From Verrucomicrobiota bacterium (GTDB lineage Bacteria; Verrucomicrobiota; Verrucomicrobiia; Methylacidiphilales; UBA1321): a stretch of 33,441 bases of DNA. Of the stretch, positions 18,633 to 25,403 are shown one piece after another. Position 1 is the first letter of the stretch; each line of letters opens with the position of its first letter. The DNA lies in NCBI GenBank assembly GCA_013285645.1, contig JABDHJ010000027.1:1-33441 (forward strand), given 5' to 3'. Under the pieces are notes generated by a model that made no database searches, was not told the DNA's origin, and was given only the letters and a program-made list of their open reading frames with translations. Position numbers and translations under genes: made by a program.

Positions 18633-19085
18633 TTACGGCAACAAACGCTGCACAATCTGGCTCAACGTCTTCCCATCCGCCTGGCCCGCAGCCTTGGCCT
18701 GCGCCGCTTTCATCACCGAGCCCATCTGCGCTTTGCTCGTCGCGCCCACTTCCACGATCGCTTCCTTCACCAGTTCTTCCATTTTTTCCGGAGTCATCTG
18801 CGCGGGCAAAAACGTCTTCAGGAAATCATATTCCAGCTTTTCCTTGTCCGCCAAATCGGTACGCCCCGCCGCCGTATATTGGGCAATCGAATCCTCCCGC
18901 TTCTTCACTTCCTTGCGCACCACGCTCAGTACTTCGAGGTCAGTCGGAACCGAATCGGCGCCTCCCTTTTCAATCGCCGCATACTTCACGGCGGACTTCA
19001 ACATGCGCAGTACGGAAAGTTTATCCGCTTCACGCGCAATCATGGCGGCTTTCAAATCAGCATCAATTTTGGCAACAAGACTCAT
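18633..19085 (-). CDS. GatB/YqeY domain protein
   Basis: The 150-residue protein starts MSLVAKIDADLKAAMIAREA and matches the YqeY family (tRNA amidotransferase GatB C-terminal-like domain) along its whole length: LSVLRMLKSAVKYAAIEKG, VVRKEVKKREDSIAQYTAAGRTDLADKE, LPAQMTPEKMEELVKEAI, and the Gly-rich end GSVMKAAQAKAAGQADGKTLSQIV. It is cytosolic. Its exact function is not established, although the domain contacts tRNA in GatB. The ATG at 19085 was chosen over a frame extension to 19112. It is divergent from pfkA. Confidence 0.93.
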   Translation of the reverse strand: MSLVAKIDADLKAAMIAREADKLSVLRMLKSAVKYAAIEKGGADSVPTDLEVLSVVRKEVKKREDSIAQYTAAGRTDLADKEKLEYDFLKTFLPAQMTPEKMEELVKEAIVEVGATSKAQMGSVMKAAQAKAAGQADGKTLSQIVQRLLP

Positions 19086-19212
19086 AGAAGGGCAGTATAC
19101 GACACTCCGCAATTATGACCAGTGCGCATCTTTAAAGCGACTCGACTGGAGTATGTCGGCTTAATGGAGTGAATATGATTCGACTCGCTTCCTCTTCCCG
19201 CTAAAGCAGAAT

Positions 19213-19216
19213 GGAG
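19213..19216 (+). promoter_or_regulatory. Ribosome binding site of pfkA
   Basis: A GGAG lies 6 nt before the ATG at 19223. It decides between this start and an in-frame ATG at 19211, four codons upstream. Most genes in this window lack such a clear site. Confidence 0.75.
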
Positions 19217-19222
19217 AATTGT

Positions 19223-20212
19223 ATGAAACGTATCGCTATAATGACCTCGGGTGGGGATTCCCCCGGCATGAACCCGGCCATCCGCTCCATCACTCGCACG
19301 GGACTGCACAAGGGCCTGGAAATCTTTGGCATCCGCCACGGTTATCAGGGCCTTCTCGATGACGAATTCATTCCGCTCGATTCCCATGCCGTCTCCGGCC
19401 GCATCCGCGACGCGGGCACTTTCCTGGGAACCAGTCGCTGCCCCGAATTCATCAAGGAGGAAGTGCAGCTCCGCGCCTTGAAGATCATGGAGAAGCGCCG
19501 CATCGACGGCCTCGTCATCATTGGCGGCGACGGCTCGCTCACCGGCGCGCGCGCACTGTATCGGTACGGACTCCCGGTGATCGGTCTCCCTGGAACCATC
19601 GACAACGATCTTTTCGGCACCGACATGGGCATCGGCGTCGATACCGCCCTCAACACCATCATCCATCTCGTCGATATGATCCGGGCCACTGCCGCCTCGC
19701 ACCGGCGCTGCTTCGTCGTCGAGGTCATGGGCAGAGGGAGCGGCTATCTCGCCCTCATGGCCTGCATCTCCACCGGCTCGCAGGTAGCCGTCATTCCTGA
19801 GTTCCGCATGAACATTCCCAAGATCGTTCAAGAGCTGGATCGGCGCTCGACCAATAACCACAACGCCAGCGTCATCCTCGTCGCCGAGGGTGTCTGCCAG
19901 GGCGCCGAATTCATGCAACGCTTGGTCGAAGTCGGCAAGGTGAAGCAGGAAGTCCGGCTCACCGTCCTCGGCCATGTCCAGCGCGGTGGCACACCGACCC
20001 ACTACGACCGTCTCCTCGCCAGTCGCATGGGAGAGATGGCCGTCCTCGCTCTCATCTCCGGCGAAAAAGGGTCCATGGTCGCGACCGTCAACGGCAAGAT
20101 GCAGCTGCGCGATTTCGATGACATCCTCGACCGCCGCAAGGGCCTCCCCGGCGACGCCATCCGCCTCGCCCGCAACATCGGCATCGAGATCGGCGACGTC
20201 GTCGAATCGTAA
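19223..20212 (+). CDS. pfkA: ATP-dependent 6-phosphofructokinase
   Basis: PFK phosphorylates fructose 6-phosphate to the 1,6-bisphosphate, the committed glycolytic step. The 329-residue protein starts MKRIAIMTSGGDSPGMNPAI. The nucleotide-binding motif is GGDGSLTGA with G104, and G at this position marks ATP use rather than pyrophosphate (Asp in PPi enzymes). Catalytic D127 lies in PGTIDND, and MGRGSGYLAL and VPEFRM-like (VIPEFRMN) substrate motifs follow. Numbering agrees exactly with E. coli PfkA. Length is typical. It is divergent from the YqeY gene across a 137-bp spacer that should hold both promoters. A hairpin with a T-run lies 76 bp downstream. Confidence 0.96.
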   Translation: MKRIAIMTSGGDSPGMNPAIRSITRTGLHKGLEIFGIRHGYQGLLDDEFIPLDSHAVSGRIRDAGTFLGTSRCPEFIKEEVQLRALKIMEKRRIDGLVIIGGDGSLTGARALYRYGLPVIGLPGTIDNDLFGTDMGIGVDTALNTIIHLVDMIRATAASHRRCFVVEVMGRGSGYLALMACISTGSQVAVIPEFRMNIPKIVQELDRRSTNNHNASVILVAEGVCQGAEFMQRLVEVGKVKQEVRLTVLGHVQRGGTPTHYDRLLASRMGEMAVLALISGEKGSMVATVNGKMQLRDFDDILDRRKGLPGDAIRLARNIGIEIGDVVES

Positions 20213-20287
20213 GGTAGGCGTCGCATCGCGTAGCCGCGCTCGTGAGAGCATGGTCACTTTCGTGGTAGCCGTCGTACCTCCGAGGTA
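20213..20287. repeat. Degenerate family B copies after pfkA
   Basis: Partial elements (GGTAGGCGTCGCATCGCG, GGTAGCCGTCGTACCTCCG) form a cluster that runs into the intact hairpin copy at 20288. No gene is present. Confidence 0.65.
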
Positions 20288-20320
20288 GCCGTCGCACTCC
20301 GTGCGACGGTGCCTTTTCTC
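20288..20320 (+). terminator. Family B hairpin followed by a T-run, terminator-like, after pfkA
   Basis: The sequence CCGTCGCAC-TCC-GTGCGACGG (20288-20308) is a perfect 9-bp GC-rich stem with a 3-nt loop, followed by TGCCTTTTC. It lies downstream of pfkA on the same strand. It is also a member of repeat family B, so it could be a repeat, a terminator, or both. Confidence 0.55.
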
Positions 20321-20426
20321 GGGTGCCCCGGGCTACTTGTTTGCCCGGGCGCGCTCCGCGCGCATGAAGCGTTCCCCCGCAGCGATTTCGATTGAGACCC
20401 CACCCCCCATTCCTCTAAAACAGATC

Positions 20427-20762
20427 ATGTCCAAAACATCGCTCGCCATCCTCTGTACCTTCCTGCTCTCCTTTGGAACTGCTTGGTGTCAAAGCGCGGG
20501 TTCCTCAACTCACGCCATTAAAACGGGCTCCACTTATCAGGTCTGGTTTTCACCGGACTATATCAATGCGCACGCTTCAATGAGCTCCAACAATCAGTAC
20601 TACATCCAGATTGATGCGATCGATAGCGCGAACCCCAACTGGGTGCTCGTCGAATTTCCCCAAGCCCCCAATCAATCCTACACCAGCACCCTGGCGGGCA
20701 AACGCTGGATCAATCTCAATTTCGTGATGGAGTTGCAAATCTACACGCCGCCTGCCCAATAA
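20427..20762 (+). CDS. Small exported protein of unknown function
   Basis: The 111-residue product has a clear signal peptide (MSKTSLAILCTFLLSFGTAW, cleavage near CQSAG). The mature part (~85 residues) has beta-like alternation: TGSTYQVWFSPDYINA, NQYYIQIDAIDSANPNWVLVEF, KRWINLNFVMELQIY. I do not recognise the family. The frame is open upstream to 20301, but only the ATG at 20427 gives a signal peptide. It could be cotranscribed with the PDZ protein 121 bp downstream, but there is a sizeable gap. Confidence 0.75.
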   Translation: MSKTSLAILCTFLLSFGTAWCQSAGSSTHAIKTGSTYQVWFSPDYINAHASMSSNNQYYIQIDAIDSANPNWVLVEFPQAPNQSYTSTLAGKRWINLNFVMELQIYTPPAQ

Positions 20763-20883
20763 CCGGTCGATTTGAGGCGCGCGTTTTTGGATCCAAACAA
20801 GAGCTCTTCCGCTTTTTTGTGTACTTTTTACTGAAATTAGCTACAAAAGTCTCATTACCAAAAAGTGTCCAAATAGAATCTCT

Positions 20884-21372
20884 ATGAAAACTCTCTGCGC
20901 GGCTTGCTTCATTGGTTTTCTTCCCGTTCTGGCTCTCGCCCAAACGGTGCCGCCTCTGGATACCGCCCCGACGACTCCGCCACCTTTTGAGCCGGTTCTG
21001 GCCAGCGCACATCAAGGTCCCGGACGTATCGGCGCGCGGATCGAGTACGATAAGGTCACAGGATTGCCCTACATCGCCGCCTTGATTCGGGGCGGTCCCG
21101 CTGAAGATTTCGGTTTCCGTGTCGGCGACTTCATCATCAAGATCGACAAGAATTTTACCAACACCCTGACGCCGGAACAGGTCAGCCTCGCTCTCCATGG
21201 CGAACCCGGCACCGGTGTGCAACTCACCATCCAACGCGATGACGATCCCAGATATATCGTCCGCTCGCTATCACGCCGCGTCCTTGCTCCCGGATCGCAG
21301 GATGTGGTCAATCCGCCCATGAGTGGAGTGGGTATGCCGCCGACCGGCTTGAATAAGCCCTACAACAACTAA
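20884..21372 (+). CDS. Exported PDZ-domain protein
   Basis: The 162-residue protein has a signal peptide (MKTLCAACFIGFLPVLALAQ), a Pro/Thr-rich linker, then a PDZ domain at about residues 45-125: GRIGARIEYDKVTGLPYIAALIRGGPAEDFGFRVGDFIIKIDK and LALHGEPGTGVQLTIQRDD, with the typical GGPAE...G...VGD pattern. There is no protease domain, so it is a stand-alone periplasmic peptide-binding module. The C-terminal ~35 residues are disordered-looking and Pro/Gly/Asn-rich. The partner is unknown. Confidence 0.85.
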   Translation: MKTLCAACFIGFLPVLALAQTVPPLDTAPTTPPPFEPVLASAHQGPGRIGARIEYDKVTGLPYIAALIRGGPAEDFGFRVGDFIIKIDKNFTNTLTPEQVSLALHGEPGTGVQLTIQRDDDPRYIVRSLSRRVLAPGSQDVVNPPMSGVGMPPTGLNKPYNN

Positions 21373-21529
21373 TTCGTTCCCCTCGTTCCCAAACTCCATT
21401 TGGGAACGCTCCTGCTCCTCGCGAAACTCCATTTCGCGCTAATCAATTGGTTCCCTGCCTTCCAATTTGGAAATTTGATCTGCTTCCCCGCATTGATCCT
21501 CCTTCGGTTTCTGTTACGCTGACCCTCCC
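21373..21529. repeat. Families C and F in the spacer before crtI
   Basis: A family C palindrome (TTCCCAAACTCC, then TTTGGGAACG) lies at 21381-21409, followed by a GCGAAACTCCATTTCGCGC palindrome at about 21421-21440. A family F stretch (CCAATTTGGAAATTTG) is at about 21460-21480. No gene or clear promoter was seen. Confidence 0.75.
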
Positions 21530-23035
21530 GTGTCTAAGTCCAAAGTATCCAAGTCCAAAAAGAAATCCCGCCCACCCGCCATCGTCATCGGTTCCGGCTT
21601 CGGCGGAATCGCCGCCGCCATCCGCCTGCAGGCGAGGGGATACGACACCACCATCCTCGAGATGCGCGACAAGCCCGGTGGCCGCGCCTACGTCTGGGAG
21701 CACAAGGGCTTCACCTACGACGCCGGCCCGACCATCATCACTGCGCCTTTCCTGATCGACGAACTCTTCGCGCTCGTCGGTAAGCGCACCGAAGACTACG
21801 TCAAGATCGTCCCCGTCACGCCGTTCTACCGCATCGTCTTTCACGACGGGCGGGTCTTCGACTACACCGGTAACGAAGCTGAGATCATCGAGCAGATCAA
21901 GAAGTTCAACCCGGACGACGTGCCCGGCTACCTGAAGTTCGTCGAGAAATCCCACGCCATCTTCGACCGCGCCTTCATCGACCTCGCCGATAAGCCCTTC
22001 TCCTCCGTCATGGATATGGTCAAGGTCGCACCTGATCTCATCCAGCTCCGCTCGCACGAGTCCGTCTTCAAGCTCGTCTCGCGCTACGTGAAACATCCGC
22101 TGCTCCAGCAAGTCTTCAGCTTTCATCCGCTCCTCGTCGGGGGCAATCCGTTCCAGTCCTCCTCCATCTACGCGATGATCCATTATCTCGAGCGCAAATG
22201 GGGCGTCCACTTTGCCATGGGCGGCACTGGTGCGCTGGTGCAGGGACTCCTCAAGCTGTTCACCGAAATGGGCGGGAAACTCCGGCTCAATGCGCGGGTA
22301 GGGGAGTTGCTCATCACGGACGGCACCGCGTGTGGCGTGAAGCTTGTTTCCGGCGAGGAACTCCCCGCGAAGATCGTCGTTTCCAACGCCGATGTCACCA
22401 ACTTCTACAAGAAAGCCGTCCCCGCCGCCGTGCGCAAAAAATGGACCGACAAACGCCTCGACGGCATGCGCTACTCGATGGGCCTCTTCCTCATCTATTT
22501 CGGCACGAACCGCACCTATCCCGATCTCGCGCACCACAGCATCGTCCTCACCGAGCGCTACAAGGAATTGCTCGAAGACATCTTCCAAAAGAAAATCCTC
22601 GCCGACGATTTCTCCCTTTATCTCCACGCGCCCACCCGCACCGACCCGACGCTCGCGCCGCCCGGTTGCGAATGTTTCTACGTTCTCTCGCCCGTCCCCA
22701 ATCTCGGCGGGAAAGTCGATTGGAACGCCGTCAAGGACCAGTATGCCGATGCTATCCTTGAATCCCTGGAGAAGCTCTGCCCCAATCTCCGCGAACACAT
22801 CATCAGCCAGATGGTCTACACGCCGCTCGATTTCGAGAAGGACCTCGACGCGCATCTCGGCTCCGCCTTCCAGTTCGAGCCCGTCCTCACCCAAAGCGCC
22901 TGGTTCCGTCCCCACAACGTCAGCGAAGACGTGAAGAATTTCTTCCTCGTCGGAGCCGGTACCCACCCCGGCGCCGGTGTCCCCGGCGTCCTCAGCAGCG
23001 CCAAGCTCCTCGATCGCGTCATCCCCGCTGCCTAA
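21530..23035 (+). CDS. CrtI-type phytoene desaturase / carotenoid oxidoreductase
   Basis: The 501-residue FAD enzyme has an N-terminal dinucleotide-binding motif VIGSGFGGIAAAIRLQARGY, followed by ILEMRDKPGGRAYVWEHKGFTYDAGPTIIT, which is diagnostic of CrtI-family desaturases. The C-terminal FAD segment is FFLVGAGTHPGAGVPGVLSSAKLLDRVI. The family introduces double bonds into phytoene or related C30/C40 polyenes at the membrane; the exact product cannot be deduced. The start is GTG at 21530, followed by a Lys/Ser-rich leader of about 15 residues. No phytoene/squalene synthase gene is adjacent, so it is isolated from the rest of the pathway. Confidence 0.93.
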   Translation: MSKSKVSKSKKKSRPPAIVIGSGFGGIAAAIRLQARGYDTTILEMRDKPGGRAYVWEHKGFTYDAGPTIITAPFLIDELFALVGKRTEDYVKIVPVTPFYRIVFHDGRVFDYTGNEAEIIEQIKKFNPDDVPGYLKFVEKSHAIFDRAFIDLADKPFSSVMDMVKVAPDLIQLRSHESVFKLVSRYVKHPLLQQVFSFHPLLVGGNPFQSSSIYAMIHYLERKWGVHFAMGGTGALVQGLLKLFTEMGGKLRLNARVGELLITDGTACGVKLVSGEELPAKIVVSNADVTNFYKKAVPAAVRKKWTDKRLDGMRYSMGLFLIYFGTNRTYPDLAHHSIVLTERYKELLEDIFQKKILADDFSLYLHAPTRTDPTLAPPGCECFYVLSPVPNLGGKVDWNAVKDQYADAILESLEKLCPNLREHIISQMVYTPLDFEKDLDAHLGSAFQFEPVLTQSAWFRPHNVSEDVKNFFLVGAGTHPGAGVPGVLSSAKLLDRVIPAA

Positions 23036-23323
23036 TACCTTCGGTAGCCGTCGCGGGCCCTCGCGATGGTGCCTTTTTCAAGTGGCCCGGACTATTTGAG
23101 ACCTCTGCAAACTCTCACATTTAGCATTAGTCATCCTGAGCCTGTCGAAGGATCAGTTCGGTCTGTCTTCCTTCCACGGTAGCCGTCGACCTCCGGGCGA
23201 CGGTCCCTTTCTGAAGGACTCAGCTGTGTCTTATTTTGAATCTCTTGGGTTTAATTCCCCGAAGCTTGCTTCGGCTTTAGGGGTAGCCCGCGATCTCCGA
23301 GCGCGGGTCGGCGCCTTCCTCCG
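23036..23323. repeat. Spacer with family B and family A copies
   Basis: Family B hairpins lie at 23042-23071, 23178-23210 and 23281-23312. A family A copy is at 23130-23156. CGAAGCTTGCTTCGG near 23261 is a short palindrome. Everything between the crtI stop and the hydrolase stop is repeat-like; no gene was found. Confidence 0.8.
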
Positions 23324-23398
23324 AGGTAGCCGCCGCTGTCCCTAGCGGCGGTCCGTCGAGAAAAAACGCACCCCCAATAGGGACAGCGGCGGCTACCT
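23324..23398. repeat. 20-bp perfect inverted repeat built on family B
   Basis: The arms AGGTAGCCGCCGCTGTCCCT (23324-23343) and its exact reverse complement (23379-23398) flank a 35-nt loop that contains a second, inner hairpin half (AGCGGCGGT). It lies just downstream of the SGNH hydrolase stop on the opposite strand and could act as a bidirectional structured end between two converging transcripts. Confidence 0.85.
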
Positions 23399-23432
23399 TA
23401 AAATGCCTCGGAGCTTGCTCCGGGGTTCTTTA

Positions 23433-24083
23433 CTAAGCGCTCGAATTCTCGCCCTCAAACCATTTCAAAAGTTCAGCGACGACGAGATCGTGTCCTTTGC
23501 GATTGGGATGATTACCCTGCGACATCAACTCAGACAACTCACCTTTCGCAGATACATACCCCTTCGTTGCGGCCAAGCTATCCGCCAATCCAACCATATA
23601 TTGTTGGGCGAGTGATCGAATGAGTTCCGCGTGCTGGTTCAAGGGATCGGCGGGGTCTTCCAGATTGGCGTCAAGATCACCGGTCGGAGTCAAGAGGATG
23701 ACCTTGATTTGCTGGGCCAGCGCTTTTTCGATCATGCTGGCCCATGCCGCCTGAGCTTTTTCCAAGCCGATTCCGCGGTCATTGAGCCCGTAATCAATAG
23801 TGAGGACGTCAGGACGATGCGTCAGCACCTCCTGATCAAACCGGGCGGCTCCGCTTTCCGAATTTTCTCCGCCGATGGCCGTGACGATGACGTTGATCAC
23901 CGCATGTGGAAACCGGCCCGCCAGTTGCGCGTGGAGAAGATGTGGATACGCGTTCATCGTATCGACGATCGGAGTCTTGAAGTAGCCCGCCGGGACGCTG
24001 TGCCCGTGACAAACGATGTTCACCGTGCGGTTGTCGGGCCAGTCCTTTTTTAGAAGCACCAGGATGTCGGACAGATAGCTCAT
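23433..24083 (-). CDS. SGNH/GDSL-family hydrolase
   Basis: The 216-residue protein has the SGNH blocks: S29 in VCHGHSVPAG (block I), IGGENSESG (Gly block), IDYGLNDRG (Asn block) and GNHPNRKGH (His block). No signal peptide is evident, so it may be cytosolic. SGNH enzymes are esterases, often deacetylating sugars. The residue three before the block V His is Gln instead of the usual Asp, so the catalytic set may be a Ser-His dyad. The substrate is unknown. It is transcribed away from comB, with a repeat-filled gap of 152 bp upstream. Confidence 0.87.
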   Translation of the reverse strand: MSYLSDILVLLKKDWPDNRTVNIVCHGHSVPAGYFKTPIVDTMNAYPHLLHAQLAGRFPHAVINVIVTAIGGENSESGAARFDQEVLTHRPDVLTIDYGLNDRGIGLEKAQAAWASMIEKALAQQIKVILLTPTGDLDANLEDPADPLNQHAELIRSLAQQYMVGLADSLAATKGYVSAKGELSELMSQGNHPNRKGHDLVVAELLKWFEGENSSA

Positions 24084-24235
24084 ATCAGGCTGCTATGCTC
24101 CACTCCTTCCGCGAAAACCAAAGCCCAATTTCCATAACATCCCGCAGGGATGCCAGCCCTAGCCGGTGGTTGAGCGTAGCGACACCACCGGAACGACATC
24201 ATCAAAAGCCCTTCACCCCGGAGGGGTGACAGCCT
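24084..24235. repeat. Family D composite in the spacer between comB and the SGNH hydrolase
   Basis: A CATCCCGCAGGGATGCCAG palindrome is followed by the family D element AGCCGGTGGTTGAGCG...CACCACCGG at 24161-24191, then a CACCCCGGAGGGGTGACAG palindrome at about 24216-24233. This is the same order as near 12434-12496, so the three palindromes travel as a unit. Confidence 0.8.
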
Positions 24236-24931
24236 CTATCCAACCAACACACCCTCTTCGTTCATCATCGGCACAATCGAAAACAAATCCCGCTGCGCAC
24301 AAAACGGCACATCTTTCCCAAGGTCCACCTTCACCAATTCCTGCCCCGCTAGGCTTCCCAACAAAGCTCCCGCGAGATCCCGCCACACTGAACGATAAAG
24401 CGAAACCAGCGCGTGCTCCTGGTCCAACGCCTCCGCCAAAGCTCCCGCCACCACCGCGTCATCATAACCGAAGTGGCCTTCATACCCCGCGCAAACAATA
24501 ATCCACGGTGGCCCCAACTCCCGCAGCCGCGCCGCCACCGCATCCAGGTTGAGCAACCCCACCGTCATCACCGCCCGAGCGCCCCGACAAGCCGCCAGCG
24601 CCTGCGTCCCGTTGGTCGTCGTCAGGATCACGCGTCGACCCACCACCCGTTCCGCCGTAAACTCCTCTGGAGAATTACCCAAATCAAAGCCCGGCAACGG
24701 CTGACCTCCGCGCTCACCCGCCAACACCGCCTCGGGATCGCGCGCCTTTAAAACGAAAGCGTCCGGCACATCCGCCACCGGTTGCACGCCCGATGCGCCA
24801 TTCGCCAGCGCCGTCACAATGGTCGAAGTCGCCCGGATAACATCAATCACCGCACAAGCCGATGCCCGCAAATATTCGCTTTCCAACGCGCGCCATTGCG
24901 AAGGCAAATAACAAATAGCGAGATCACTCAT
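24236..24931 (-). CDS. comB: ComB-like 2-phosphosulfolactate phosphatase
   Basis: ComB removes phosphate from 2-phosphosulfolactate, giving sulfolactate in coenzyme M synthesis in archaea. Bacterial homologues occur in many genomes without known coenzyme M use. The 231-residue product matches the family: SACAVIDVIRATSTIVTALANGA near the N-terminus, VLAGERGGQPLPGFDLGNSPEEFT, ILTTTNGTQALAA, and the GHFGYDDAVVAGAL segment. It is cytosolic. The ATG at 24931 was chosen over the frame-open ATG at 24979, which overlaps the upstream TM2-like gene. It is 22 bp downstream of that gene and probably in one transcript with it. No comA or comC homologue is visible in the window. Confidence 0.9.
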   Translation of the reverse strand: MSDLAICYLPSQWRALESEYLRASACAVIDVIRATSTIVTALANGASGVQPVADVPDAFVLKARDPEAVLAGERGGQPLPGFDLGNSPEEFTAERVVGRRVILTTTNGTQALAACRGARAVMTVGLLNLDAVAARLRELGPPWIIVCAGYEGHFGYDDAVVAGALAEALDQEHALVSLYRSVWRDLAGALLGSLAGQELVKVDLGKDVPFCAQRDLFSIVPMMNEEGVLVG

Positions 24932-24953
24932 GGCACAACAAACGAACGCGCCA

Positions 24954-25157
24954 TCAACCGCGCTTATAAAGCGCCGCATCCAGAATCGACCAAATGTGAA
25001 TCAGCCAACCAAGAAGGAAAACCCAAAGAATGGCCGCCAGGACAAATTGGATCAACGCCATGATGGGACGCCCCTGCACCAATTGCCCAAGACCGGGAAT
25101 AAAGAAACTACAAATCGCCGCAAGTACATTGCCAGTGGAACCGGGACCGTTTGACAT
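24954..25157 (-). CDS. Small TM2-like membrane protein
   Basis: The 67-residue peptide has an N-terminal Gly/Ser segment, then two membrane helices: VLAAICSFFIPGLGQLVQG (about residues 11-29) and IQFVLAAILWVFLLGWLIH (about 36-54). It ends WSILDAALYKRG. The PGLGQ-x-x-x-G turn and the C-terminal W-x-x-x-D-A pattern fit TM2-type small membrane proteins. Its function is unknown. It lies directly upstream of comB in the same direction. Confidence 0.82.
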   Translation of the reverse strand: MSNGPGSTGNVLAAICSFFIPGLGQLVQGRPIMALIQFVLAAILWVFLLGWLIHIWSILDAALYKRG

Positions 25158-25403
25158 AATTCTCCTTGGTAAAAATCCTCCCTTAAAAAAGCCCGTCCTC
25201 CCGCCCTTGTCGAGGGCTCTCTAATAAATTTATTAGCGCCCGAGGGACGACGCCTCAACCCTCGTTCCCAAACTCCTTCACGCGTGCGTGTTTGGGAACG
25301 CCCTTGCCGGCGCAACTCCAGTGCACCCATCCGACCTATCAGACCCATAAGACCCATCGCATCCTGACTTGAGCCCCACCCCCATAAAACCTACGCTCAC
25401 CCC
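25158..25403. repeat. Spacer with family C element
   Basis: A family C palindrome (CTCGTTCCCAAACTCC, then a CACGCGTGCGTG insert, then TTTGGGAACG) lies at 25260-25300. The same CACGCGTGCGTG insert occurs at about 17223-17236. CTAATAAATTTATTAG at 25221-25236 is a perfect 16-bp AT palindrome. ACCTATCAGACCCATAAGACCCAT near 25338 is a short direct repeat. No gene was seen. Both flanking genes diverge from here. Confidence 0.75.
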
